Assembly: GCA_030280995.1 (NCBI GenBank) | Contig: JASXTE010000001.1 | Location: forward strand, 8,465,001 to 8,529,000 | DNA: 64,000 bases | Reading direction: 5' to 3' | From: Hemileia vastatrix | Taxonomy: Eukaryota > Basidiomycota > Pucciniomycetes > Pucciniales > Zaghouaniaceae | Translations under genes and position numbers: made by a program | In this document: positions 47,063 through 57,024 of the stretch, in pieces | Numbering within the stretch: the stretch's first letter is position 1 | Layout: every line of letters begins with the position of its first letter | Notes under the pieces: model-generated | The model's input: the letters and a program-made list of their open reading frames with translations, nothing else | What the model was told of the DNA's origin: nothing | The model's database searches: none

Positions 47063-47744
47063 ATGTCCAACAATTTGGCTGAAAAAATGGATAACATGCA
47101 AGTGGATGAAATTGAAATTGACTATGATGCTGACACTGTGAGTTCTTCTAAAGTTGGACATAAAAAATCTTATGCTAACACAAAGAATTCACATACTGCA
47201 GGATGTGGAAATGACAGGAAATTTAAACAAACCAAACCCCCTTCCCCCAGCACCACAGAAGGAAGTAAAGCCTCTAGTACCTCAAGAAGGTCTTCCAAAA
47301 GGATTCAAAATAAAAAAGCTTCCTCTGCCACAACAAATCAGCAACCTGTCCAGTCATATAAAAGAGTTGAAGACAGAAAATATGACGTACAAAGCAAAAG
47401 TAGACACCTTGTGGGATCAGGTTCAAGAACTCAGGAACCAGATTCAGGCCCAGGCCCCTCCTCAGTTGCCTCCCAATCAGCCTCAGTTTCAGGCTCAACC
47501 TTCACAGCCACCCAGCTCAACCATCCAAAATCCAAATACTATGGAAGTAGAGCAATGGAAATGGGATTATCTAATGAGTCACTACCAACAGAATGTGCAA
47601 CACCCTCCTCATCATCAGCCTGGCCCATCCAGAACACCCAATTTCCATCCACCTCCTCATCCCTACCAACAAGGCAGGAGAAAGAAGGCCCAAGCACAAT
47701 CCCAAACCCGGTCTCAGGGGAAGTTTCCTCCTCTGCCATGGTAA
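47063..47744 (+). CDS. Element E spliced ORF1 (+1 frame), intact
   Basis: Exon 1 is 47063-47137 (25 residues, acidic, MSNNLAEKMDNMQVDEIEID). The intron 47138-47201 (64 nt) has donor GTGAGT, branch TGCTAAC 22 nt before the acceptor, and CTGCAG. Exon 2 is 47202-47744 and starts DVEMTG, giving about 205 residues. Features: LPLPQQISNLSSHIKELKTE coiled coil, a Pro/Gln-rich stretch, VEQWKWDYL, HPYQQGRRKK and PPLPW-stop. Without splicing, the ATG at 47211 in a purine-3 context could start the same frame. This segment is simultaneously open in the Gag frame. Donor GTAAGT at 47741-47746 overlaps the stop; branch TTCTAAT and TTCTTCTGCAG (to 47798) define a possible 58-nt second intron. Confidence 0.75.
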
Positions 47745-50179
47745 GTAATTTGGTTGATAGTCACTTGGGTATGTTTTCTAATAAATCTTCTTCTGCAGGT
47801 AATATTATTGAACATGGTGAAAGAACAGTTAAACCTGTTAAAAGACAGCTTCCTGTAACTAGTAGCCCTATTGATGTAGTTAGCAAATTGTCATTTGATG
47901 AACCTTTACATTTAACTTCTACTTCTTTGATTAATCCTTCTCTTGCAATTAAAAATGATTCTGTTCCCCCTGAAATCTATACCTTAATTGAAAGAACTTC
48001 TGAGGAAATATTGAAAGATACCCTTGATTTTAATGTTGTGAAAGACAAACATGTGAGAGATGTGTTAATCCATGAAAATGATAGATTAAATAATTTACAC
48101 TTGCAATGTAAAGTGAGTTCTTCTGTACAAGATACAGCTTATTTAAAAATCAAAGAAACCTTGAATATTGTCCTTAGTCAACAAAAACAAATAAGAAGTG
48201 ACCATAGAGCTATTTCAGATAGAAATATCAATCTACATAAGATCTTGAGTGAATTGAAACCCCTTATTGAAGAAAATTATTCATTCAAAAATGAAATAAA
48301 ATCTCTTCAAAATGAGTTTAAAAAGCTAAAAAATGATTTCCATGCACTAAATACCAAACACTCAGTTTCTGAGGACAGAAATGTTCTATCTCTTGCAAAA
48401 GTAAATGACCAGATGTCTGAAATTCCAAGAATAAGAAACTATGTGTCTGACCTGCAGGAAAAATTCTCAACCTTAACCATCAATAATGAATTAAATGAGA
48501 TTGCTGTCAATAAGCTGCATAAAAATAAAGGGAAAACACCTGAGCAAAGTTCATCCTTTCTTCCTCATATTTCAACCATTAAACAAACTGACAATGAGTC
48601 TGTAAAATCTTTTGCTACTGGCAAAAAATATTTTGATGGTCATGCACCAGCTGTTTCTGTAAATAATGAAATTTCTGAACACCTGGCTAAACTTCAGAAA
48701 TTATTAATAATGAATAATTCAAACCAAAAAGTGGACCATCCCAGTATTCAGAAAAATTGGCCTAAGTTAGACCAATATCCTACCTTTGATGGTGATTCTT
48801 CCTCTGATTGGCAACACTTTATCCAAAGAATTGATAATTTAAAGAGATCTTATAAACTACCTGATGAGGAAATTGTTTCTAAGCTAATTTCTTTATTTTC
48901 CAATGTAGCCTTGATGTGGTATGAATCTGTTCTTTTAGATAACAATCATTATACATGGAATGATTGGAAATCCTTGATTGAGAATCAGTTTGGTAGTTCA
49001 AAATTCAGGTTAGCTCAACAGAGACTGTATGAGAATACTAGATATGTATCCTCCTCTGTTGAAAAGCCCATTGTTTTTCTGATGAAAATAACAAAAATCC
49101 TTAGAGCAATTGATCCAAAGATGGATTATGATATTTGGAGAGATAAAATCTTGTATAAATTACCAAATTCTCTTAGGGATTTGATTGTGGCTAGAACTGA
49201 GCATGTAAGGGAAAATTCTTCTTTCATTAATATCTGTAATGAAGTACTGCTCAACCATAGATATGAACCAAAGAATTATTTTGGTAAATCTTATAATGAT
49301 CAGAATAAACCTTCTACAAAGCTCCCAGAAAAATCTGGTAAACCCTCTGCCCCAGTTGCGCCTAAAAAATATGCTACAAATACTTGTTATAAGTGTAACA
49401 AACCGTGGCAAAAGGGTCATGTTTGTGACAAGAAAATTCATCTTGTTGAACAAAATGAAGACACTGATGAAGTTGAACTTGATGTCAATAATTCTTCCAG
49501 TGACTGTGAAAGTAATATCTCCTATGACAATGAATCTGTTAAAGATTTTTTAATGTTAGAACATGATGTCCATTATTTAAATAATATATCTGAAGATTTT
49601 GTATTGAATTTATCTTCAGTAGAAAATGCTGAGATAATTAAAGATATTACTAACAATTCTATTCCTATATCCCCTTTAAAAGCACCTGTTATCATTAATG
49701 GTAAAAATGTTGATGTAGTTCTTGATTCTGGTGCTGGAGGAAGTGTAGTATCTGAAAAAGCTTTGGCTTCAGTGGATAAGGAATATTTGAGTAAATTATT
49801 ACCTATAACTTCTGAAAAATGGAGAGGGTATGGTTCTACCTTATTTCCTATTGGCAAATACAAAACCTCTGTATTCTTCAAATATAATGGTGGTTTTGTC
49901 AGAGCTATTTGTGAGTTTTTTGTCATGAAAAATGATAATTTGAGCAATTGGTTTATTATGGGAAATGATATTTTAACCATGTTTGGTGTGAAACTGGACC
50001 CAGCAAATAATTGCTTTACCTTAGGAATGAATGGGAAAAAGAAATTCAAGATTTCCTCTCCTAGAACTTCTGGGCATTTGTTGAAATCTTGTAACTCACT
50101 GATCCAGTGTAAAGGTAGAACAACAACTGAAATTGATGATTTATTACATGAAATAAATACCGCTTCTTTTGGTGATTAG
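47063..50179 (+). CDS. Element E Gag-protease, 1038 codons
   Basis: The frame runs unbroken through both putative introns. Residues 1-226 overlap ORF1 and are Ser/Lys-rich and disordered-looking. About 250-480 forms coiled coil. The gag domain is about 563-735 (KNWPKLDQYPTFDGD), CCHC CYKCNKPWQKGHVC about 774, protease Asp888 in VVLDSGAGGSVVS. The stop TAG at 50177-50179 is a nonsense change; related copies continue through, and CAG is one transition away. Pol follows in the same frame. The leftmost ATG at 47063 is used by both the unspliced frame and spliced ORF1; for Gag-Pol, an ATG at 47738-47740 overlapping the ORF1 stop is an alternative start. Confidence 0.9.
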   Translation: MSNNLAEKMDNMQVDEIEIDYDADTVSSSKVGHKKSYANTKNSHTAGCGNDRKFKQTKPPSPSTTEGSKASSTSRRSSKRIQNKKASSATTNQQPVQSYKRVEDRKYDVQSKSRHLVGSGSRTQEPDSGPGPSSVASQSASVSGSTFTATQLNHPKSKYYGSRAMEMGLSNESLPTECATPSSSSAWPIQNTQFPSTSSSLPTRQEKEGPSTIPNPVSGEVSSSAMVSNLVDSHLGMFSNKSSSAGNIIEHGERTVKPVKRQLPVTSSPIDVVSKLSFDEPLHLTSTSLINPSLAIKNDSVPPEIYTLIERTSEEILKDTLDFNVVKDKHVRDVLIHENDRLNNLHLQCKVSSSVQDTAYLKIKETLNIVLSQQKQIRSDHRAISDRNINLHKILSELKPLIEENYSFKNEIKSLQNEFKKLKNDFHALNTKHSVSEDRNVLSLAKVNDQMSEIPRIRNYVSDLQEKFSTLTINNELNEIAVNKLHKNKGKTPEQSSSFLPHISTIKQTDNESVKSFATGKKYFDGHAPAVSVNNEISEHLAKLQKLLIMNNSNQKVDHPSIQKNWPKLDQYPTFDGDSSSDWQHFIQRIDNLKRSYKLPDEEIVSKLISLFSNVALMWYESVLLDNNHYTWNDWKSLIENQFGSSKFRLAQQRLYENTRYVSSSVEKPIVFLMKITKILRAIDPKMDYDIWRDKILYKLPNSLRDLIVARTEHVRENSSFINICNEVLLNHRYEPKNYFGKSYNDQNKPSTKLPEKSGKPSAPVAPKKYATNTCYKCNKPWQKGHVCDKKIHLVEQNEDTDEVELDVNNSSSDCESNISYDNESVKDFLMLEHDVHYLNNISEDFVLNLSSVENAEIIKDITNNSIPISPLKAPVIINGKNVDVVLDSGAGGSVVSEKALASVDKEYLSKLLPITSEKWRGYGSTLFPIGKYKTSVFFKYNGGFVRAICEFFVMKNDNLSNWFIMGNDILTMFGVKLDPANNCFTLGMNGKKKFKISSPRTSGHLLKSCNSLIQCKGRTTTEIDDLLHEINTASFGD

Positions 50180-51985
50180 TTGACTAGTGAACAAAAGGAT
50201 TCTATTGTTGCCTCTATTACCTCTTTCCCTATGGCTTTTGCTCATGGTTCTCATGTCTTGGGAATTGTTCAGGAAGAGATGAAAATTACCTTATCCTGTA
50301 ATTTGAGTGATATTCCTCCTACCCTTAAGAAAAAACCATATCCTGCTTCTCCATCAAAAAGAAAAGATATTGAAGATAATATTGAAACATTATTGAAAAT
50401 GAATATCATTGAGAAAGTGGATGTCACCCCCAAATATTGTGTCATCTCCCCAGTCTTGATTTCTTATGAAAAAGATAAAGCTAGATTATGTGGAGATTAC
50501 AGAGCTTTAAATACTTATACTGTTGATGATATTTATCCTTTACCCAGAATTAATTCAATACATGCTACCTTGCAAGGTGCAAAATTTATTAGTTGTCTGG
50601 ATGGTAATAAAGGTTATCATCAAGTTCCAGTTGAGAAATATTCTCAAATTTTTTTGCTTATTGCTACTCATATGGGAATATATAAGTATGTTAGGATGCC
50701 ATTTGGCCCTAAAAATGCTCCTTCAGTTTTCCAGAAAGTTATGGATAACACTTTCCATCAAGAAATTATTGAAGGTTGGCTCATGGTTTATATTGATGAT
50801 ATTATTGTTTTTTCTAAAACTTTTGATGAACATATGATTCACTTGAATAGAGTTTTCCAAAAAATGGATGAAATCAATATGACCTTATCTTTAAAAAAGT
50901 GTAAATTTGGTTTTCAATCTTTGAAAGTCCTTGGCCATGTTGTGTCAGGCTTACAAATTTGTGTAGACCATAATAAAGTTGCTGCCATTAAAAATGTGAA
51001 AGCACCAACTTCTGTAAGAGAAATCCAACATTTTTTGGGTATGTGTGGCTATTATAGACAATATATTAAAAATTATCAGGTCATAGCCTTGCCTCTTACA
51101 AAACTGACCAGAAAAGATGTTGCTTTTCTCTGGAATAATGACTGTCAAAAAGCTTTTGATACATTAAAAATTTGCTTAATGACAGCCCCTATATTGGCTC
51201 TTCCAGATTTTAACAAGCCATTTGTCCTTTATACAAATGCTAGCTTTATTGGTCTGGGTGCTGCCCTTCACCAAAAGCAAATTATTAATGATAAATCCTC
51301 AGAGGTTGTAATTTGTTATATTTCAAGAACCTTAAGAAATAGTGAATTGAAATATGAATCCACTCAATTGGAGTGCTTAGCAGTTGTTTGGGCTCTTGAG
51401 AAACTTCATTACTATTTGGATGACCAAAAATTTGAGTTGGTAACTGACTGTAGTGCTGTGAAGTCTCTCTTAAACCTAAAGACACCTAACAGACATATGT
51501 TCAGGTGGCAACTTGCTGTTCAAGAATACAGAGGAAGGATGACAATTATCCATAGAGCTGGAAATGTTCACTCTAATGTTGATATGCTCTCCAGATTGCC
51601 TCTGCCAAATAATGACTCAAATCCTGCTTATGTACCTGAAGATGATACTGTTCATATCCATGGTATATTTATAGTTGATATGGAAGAGGAGTTATTACAG
51701 TTAATACTGGATTCATATGATAAAGATTCTTATTTAAATAAATTGGTTACTATCTTAAATGATCCTAAGAATGCTTCAATTCAAGCATTAATAAAAACTC
51801 TTCCTGAAAAGTACCAAAATGCTTTAAATAAAGGAAAGTTCTCTATTGAAGATGGTTATATATATTATAGAAGGAAGCTTACCAATGTAATTGTAATTCT
51901 TCCTTCAATGAAAGAAACTATCCTCAAACTTTGTCATGATGACATATTAGCTGGTCATTTTGATCTTGAAAAAACATTGATTTGA
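50180..51985 (+). CDS. Element E reverse transcriptase-RNase H
   Basis: This continues Gag in the same frame after the TAG, so it has no start codon of its own. RT contains SCLDGNKGYHQVP and intact YIDD at about 204-207. RNase H has LYTNASFIGLGAAL, where D keeps LYTDAS, so the first catalytic Asp is Asn here (51236-51238), likely inactivating it. It ends at TGA 51983-51985 inside the integrase zinc module, at a codon one transition from CGA; element D has an aligned Arg. Confidence 0.92.
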   Translation: MTSEQKDSIVASITSFPMAFAHGSHVLGIVQEEMKITLSCNLSDIPPTLKKKPYPASPSKRKDIEDNIETLLKMNIIEKVDVTPKYCVISPVLISYEKDKARLCGDYRALNTYTVDDIYPLPRINSIHATLQGAKFISCLDGNKGYHQVPVEKYSQIFLLIATHMGIYKYVRMPFGPKNAPSVFQKVMDNTFHQEIIEGWLMVYIDDIIVFSKTFDEHMIHLNRVFQKMDEINMTLSLKKCKFGFQSLKVLGHVVSGLQICVDHNKVAAIKNVKAPTSVREIQHFLGMCGYYRQYIKNYQVIALPLTKLTRKDVAFLWNNDCQKAFDTLKICLMTAPILALPDFNKPFVLYTNASFIGLGAALHQKQIINDKSSEVVICYISRTLRNSELKYESTQLECLAVVWALEKLHYYLDDQKFELVTDCSAVKSLLNLKTPNRHMFRWQLAVQEYRGRMTIIHRAGNVHSNVDMLSRLPLPNNDSNPAYVPEDDTVHIHGIFIVDMEEELLQLILDSYDKDSYLNKLVTILNDPKNASIQALIKTLPEKYQNALNKGKFSIEDGYIYYRRKLTNVIVILPSMKETILKLCHDDILAGHFDLEKTLI

Positions 51986-52012
51986 ATCAAAAACACTGCA
52001 TGGTGGGCTAAT

Positions 52013-53230
52013 ATGTCTGAAGACACAAAATTATATGTTGAATCTTGTGATTCCTGCCAAAAATCTAAAAGGTTAACAGGTAAGAGAGCAGGGTTATTAC
52101 AACATATTGAAGCACCTAGTGCTCCCTTGCAAATCATTAATATGGATTTTGTCACTGGTCTTCCTGTTGCAGGTAAAGACAGCTTTAACTCTTGTTGGGT
52201 AATAGTTGATAGATTCACAAAAATGTGCAAATTTATTCCAACCCACAAAGATGTATCCACGAAAGAATTAGCTTTCTTATGGTGTTCTTACATGTTTAAT
52301 ATTATTGGTTTTCCAAAAGCCATTATCTCTGATAGGGATCCAAAATTCACTTCTGAGTTTTGGACCTCTTTGATGGATATTTGTGGCTGTGAGTTAAAAT
52401 TGTCTACAGATCACCATCCTCAGACTGATGGTCTAGCTGAAAGAATGATTCAAACTCTGGAAGATATGATTAGAAGGTATTGTGCCTTTGGTTTAGAATA
52501 TAAAGACAATGACAGATTTACTCATGATTGGGTCACTCTTTTGCCTGGTCTTGAATTTGCATATAATAGCACTGTTCATTCTGTCACTGAGAAAAAGCCT
52601 TTTGAGCTTTGGTTAGGTTATGTCCCAAACACTCCTGCTCAGATTCTCAATAATAAATTACCTAAGTTGGAACTACACCCTGGTGTAAAATCTTTTATGC
52701 AAATGCAACAACTATGCAGAAAACATGCTCAGAGTTGTATTGATAAAGCATTTGAATATGAAAAGAAAAGATGGGATAAATCCCATAAAGAATACACATT
52801 TAACAAGGGTGATGAAGTGTTGATCTCTACTGTCCATTTCAATTTACAAGGTAACCAAAAATTAAATAATCCTTTTGTAGGACAATTAGTTGTTAAAAGA
52901 ATGGTTGGTGATAATGCAGTAGAAGTTGTATTGTATTCTCCATATGATAGGAAACATCCTGTCTTTCCCATTTCTTTGCTTAAGCCTTATACTTCCAACA
53001 ATGACTTATTTCCAAAAAGAAGAGGAAGACCTAAGAAGAACCCTCAGGAAGTCACAGAAACAGCAGAAATTGATAAAATTCTCAATGATAGAATTATCAC
53101 TTTTGAAAGAGGTACTGAATATTTATTGAGATATAAAAACAAATCATCTGAACATGATGCATGGATACCTGGCAAGGAAATTTCAAATCTGCCTACTCTG
53201 TTGAAAAAATACAAAAAGAAAAAATCTTAG
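52013..53230 (+). CDS. Element E integrase and chromodomain
   Basis: The frame is continuous with the preceding part across the TGA; the ATG at 52013 is just the first Met. The zinc module Cys pair is C12-x2-C15. The catalytic triad is Asp45, Asp107 and Glu143 (GLAERM). A conserved VEVVLYSPYDRKHPVFPISL module precedes an AT-hook-like KRRGRPKK (about 335) and a chromodomain (about 353-405, EYLLRYKN...DAWIPGKE). It ends with a lysine-rich tail at TAG 53228-53230. Confidence 0.93.
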   Translation: MSEDTKLYVESCDSCQKSKRLTGKRAGLLQHIEAPSAPLQIINMDFVTGLPVAGKDSFNSCWVIVDRFTKMCKFIPTHKDVSTKELAFLWCSYMFNIIGFPKAIISDRDPKFTSEFWTSLMDICGCELKLSTDHHPQTDGLAERMIQTLEDMIRRYCAFGLEYKDNDRFTHDWVTLLPGLEFAYNSTVHSVTEKKPFELWLGYVPNTPAQILNNKLPKLELHPGVKSFMQMQQLCRKHAQSCIDKAFEYEKKRWDKSHKEYTFNKGDEVLISTVHFNLQGNQKLNNPFVGQLVVKRMVGDNAVEVVLYSPYDRKHPVFPISLLKPYTSNNDLFPKRRGRPKKNPQEVTETAEIDKILNDRIITFERGTEYLLRYKNKSSEHDAWIPGKEISNLPTLLKKYKKKKS

Positions 53231-53251
53231 CATTTTTTTTATTGTTTTTTT

Positions 53252-53263
53252 AGAGTGAGGGAG
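53252..53263 (+). promoter_or_regulatory. Polypurine tract of element E
   Basis: AGAGTGAGGGAG directly precedes the 3' LTR, as expected for plus-strand priming. Confidence 0.8.
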
Positions 53264-54382
53264 TGTCAGCCAGGCTATTCCAGGAGTCCAGTAAATGATA
53301 TGTAACTTATAAGACCTGAAAGAGGGGGTAAGAATTGTATTTAATGTATATAAATTAATATTTTATTTCATAATAAAATTATATAAGTATTTTATTACAT
53401 ACAAGTGTTATATTAATTTTATTGGTAATATAAATTTTTTATATACATTTAAATTTAACATAATATAATATATTCTACAAATAATGGCGCATTTTTTATG
53501 TATTTAATAATTATAAATTTATATTTAATTAATTAAAAACATATATTATAATTTAAGTGTAAAATTTACTTATAATATAATTAAATTAATTAATTATATT
53601 TATATATTAAATATCATTTCTTATAATATTAAAAAATAATTAATGATGCTTCTTTTGACCTATAATTGTGTCAGGAAAAACTAATTAATACTAAATTGAA
53701 ATAAATTACATATTTGTTGCGTCAGAATATTTTTTTGTTTCACTTAAAAATCCTTAAATCAGACTGTACCATCTGTTTTGAATGATTTTTCTCATAGTTC
53801 CTATGTTCCAGGCTTGTTTAGTTATTCACTATTTTTACTTACTGATTTGAGAGTTAATGGCGGGAAAATTGGATTCTTAATTGGGGTTTTTAATTATTTG
53901 TTTCATATTTTTCTCTACATTGTTATGTTTCACTTATTCTTTTTAAATTCTTGTTTTATTCTATTATGTTTCTTGTATTTACAAATATAGTAGCGCTTCA
54001 GAGGGCCCATTGCCTATAAAAAGGCCTTGGTTAATCCCCTGTAGCCCCATCACTTATTATACACTCAATAAATTAAATACACTTTTTATATTGCGTTTAT
54101 ATTCTTTTTATTCGTAATAAAATTCTAATTAAAATTCTATATAACAAATTAAAGGTTGCTTTAAGTCTGATAGTGATCATAGTGTCTGCTGCGCATAGTC
54201 CTTACATCATAATAATATTATTAATTAATAATAACCTCATTTTTGTCACCTCTCAAGAAAACTGTCATTGATTCCTCTCAATAAATTAAATAATCTTTTT
54301 ATATTTTATTTCTTTTATTTTCCTTCTTGTCCTCCTCCATTTCTCCACCTTTTCTTACCTACTTCTAGACGACTGACCGACA
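53264..54382 (+). repeat. Element E 3' LTR
   Basis: 1119 bp, nearly identical to 45245-46364, including the TATA box at 54015-54022. Confidence 0.97.
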
Positions 54383-54499
54383 GTATATATATCAATTTTG
54401 TAAACTATAATATCAACCCAATTTATTCTTAAGTCAGTTTTAAGAGTGCTGTTTACCTTCCCAAATATTTCAAAGTTGATAATACTTCATAATTTCAAT

Positions 54500-55800
54500 T
54501 GATACAATGAGAAAAAAAAAGTTATTTCTGGAAATTTTAAGAATAAAAAATTTTATAAACCATATAAACTCAATAATTGTTTTTTCATGGATAATTTCCT
54601 ATAATATTAGATTTTTACTCTGCATGTTTTTAGGTTAAAAATCTTATAAAACTTGAAGAAAATATTAAAATTAAACTTTTATGAAAAGCTAAATATTTTT
54701 TAAGTATGAACAAATGACATAATGCTTCAAACTTTTAGTCACCTGAGATCTTGGCCAGTTATTGGGAAAAACTTACAGTAATATTCCTTTAAAAATTACA
54801 TTAAGTCAAGCCTCAATATTTTTTGCACTTTTTATCACCTATAATTCAATAAATGCTCAAATTTTCCTCAATGAGTGTTCAATTAAAATCCATTATCTTT
54901 TCATAATTGTTCCTCCACGTCCTCATTGTGTGTTCACATAAATATGAATTTGGGTTCAAGGCTGCAGACTTTCTAGAATGTCCACCCCCCATATTCAGTG
55001 GTTAAATTCTCTAATTTTGATAAAACATATCATGAAATCAATTTCATTACTTTAAATAGCCTTATCCAATTTGATTCAAACTCTAATATTGAGAAATACT
55101 TTGTTTCTTTGAAAAAAATGAGTAATAAAAAGTATATTGTTCCCCCAAAACCACAAATACTTCATACTCCCAGGTATACTCTTTAAAAACTTCAAGATTT
55201 ATCTGAAACTAGTGCCAAACAAGCTATTCCAGAATTCACATAAATTTTCTGTAAAAAAATATAAACATATCAAGCATCACTCAATCTTTCAAAAAAATTT
55301 TAAACCCCAAATCAGAGCCACCAATTCAATTGCCACTGGAATTACTTCATTTAGTGTCAAATGGTAATGAATATGTCTTTAAATGATTATAAAATGTCTT
55401 TTTTTTCACCATGCAATATTTGGGATGGACTGCTAGCATGTCCTGAACTTGAAATCTGATGGACCTCAGATGGAACTCAGACTGAAATTTGATGGAAATC
55501 TTACTGAAATGTGCTTGAAAATAAACTTGAAGTATTGTACAAACCTAGCTGAATCATTTGTGGTATCATAATAAAATTGAAATGAACTCATCTTAAATTT
55601 TGAATGAAAAAAGTTTCAGTAATCATTCCAAACACTGTACATCTTAAGCACAAAATTTTGACTCAGTATTTTTAATTATAGTTCAAGATGGAGCTAAATT
55701 CTAATTTCAAACTTTCAATTTTTCAAGTGATATTTTTAGTCTAATTTATTACTTATTTTAAATAGATTGAAACATATTGAAAATCATATTTAAATATTAA
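54500..55800. repeat. Diverged copy of the foldback element
   Basis: The region around 54950-55010 (GACTTTCTAGAATGTCCACC) and the inverted right part around 55400-55480 (CATGCAATATTTGGGATGGACT) match the arms of the element at 18370-19385. The arms of this copy match each other weakly. Short frames in the loop (54998-55367) are not conserved. Confidence 0.5.
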
Positions 55801-55849
55801 AAAAAATTTTAAAAAGATTTACCTAAATTTTCAAAACTATGCTGTGGAA

Positions 55850-56700
55850 CACATCTCGAAAGAACACAGCAAAAGTCTCAGAAGTGCAGCAGATGACCCA
55901 GCTCTCGGGAAGTGCAACAATGGGGTTGCTAAGAAGGATGGTTACATAAGAACAACTAAGGGGTTTTCAAAAGCACAGGGAAAATAGAATCTCTGCACAC
56001 ACTTTTTTAGGGGAGTATGGATAAACAAGCCACAGCAATTAGAGATAAAGGGAGTACATAATGAACTATAAGGCAAGAGTATGATATGTACTTGAGAAAG
56101 ACACAACCAGTGCTAGAGGCATAGTATGGATTAAGAGGCAGTGTGGAGCAAGTGGATAGGTTTCACACTTAGATAGGAAAAAGAAAATCTAGATGAACAA
56201 GCAATTATCAAGAAGTGCAGAGGGTTTCACAATTAGTGGAGATTCACATGGAAAGCAAGGTTTGTTATAATGGGAGGAGGTACAGTACTTATTATGTAGT
56301 TATTAGTCTCAAGAAGTATAGGGTATTTACAGAAATTTGAAGCATCAGGAACTAATAGTAGTCTTGCAGTTTTGTTTCAAGAGATATTAGAATCAGGTTT
56401 CATTCTAACAAATTTACTTAGATTATTGAGATAATTTGCTACCATTTGATATTCTTGTAGTAGCACTGAACCTGTGTAGGAGAACCACTAGGGGAAGGAA
56501 GCATAGGATAAGGGCACTAGACATACTACAGAGCATATAAAAGAGAGCTCACACTTAAAAACAATGTATGTACAATAGTAGGTACAGTAATATATAGAAG
56601 AGTAAAGTAATATAGAGTAATATAGAACAGTAAAGTAGTAAAAATTGATATAAAGAGATAAAGATGTGTAGATAGTATTTATCTTTTTTGTGTGAAGCGG
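55850..56700 (+). repeat. Dispersed repeat, second copy
   Basis: Colinear with the reverse complement of 33830-34700. It contains no long ORF. From 56700 to 57024 is AT-rich spacer without a gene. Confidence 0.7.
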
Positions 56701-57024
56701 GTGTACATACCAGAAGTAGCACTGTAGAGTTATTTTATTGCAACAGTAAGGATGGTATTAGATAGAGCGCTTCATAGAGGGAGTGACTGAGAATAGATCT
56801 AGCCAACAGATATATTACTTATTTATAAATATATTTACCTCTTTCTTAAAAAAAGATCTCTAAATCATTCTATTCTTTTCTTCTCTATATATTTATGTAA
56901 AACCACACTTACAATATATGATTTCACTTCCTTTTTCTTTTAGAGTGGCAGGCGCTTCTATTTTTAAATTAGATTTAGAAAGGAGAAAACACCATCCCTG
57001 ATTGTGGCTTTATCTTAGTATTAT

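Larger units (their letters stand above)
45245..54382 (+). mobile_element. Chromovirus element E, complete and young
   Basis: LTRs of 1120 and 1119 bp differ at roughly eight positions by eye. The 5-bp target duplication GTATA is at 45240-45244 and 54383-54387. Gag-Pol is one frame from 47063 to 53230 with only two nonsense codons. Its LTRs are unrelated to those of D although the proteins are homologous. Confidence 0.97.

Noticed and set aside
47741..47798. Second intron as a simple fusion of ORF1 to Gag-Pol
   Set aside because: The length is 1 modulo 3 in all three elements; splicing leaves TGG-TAA, so no direct in-frame fusion results. Alternative acceptors in the right phase are not conserved.
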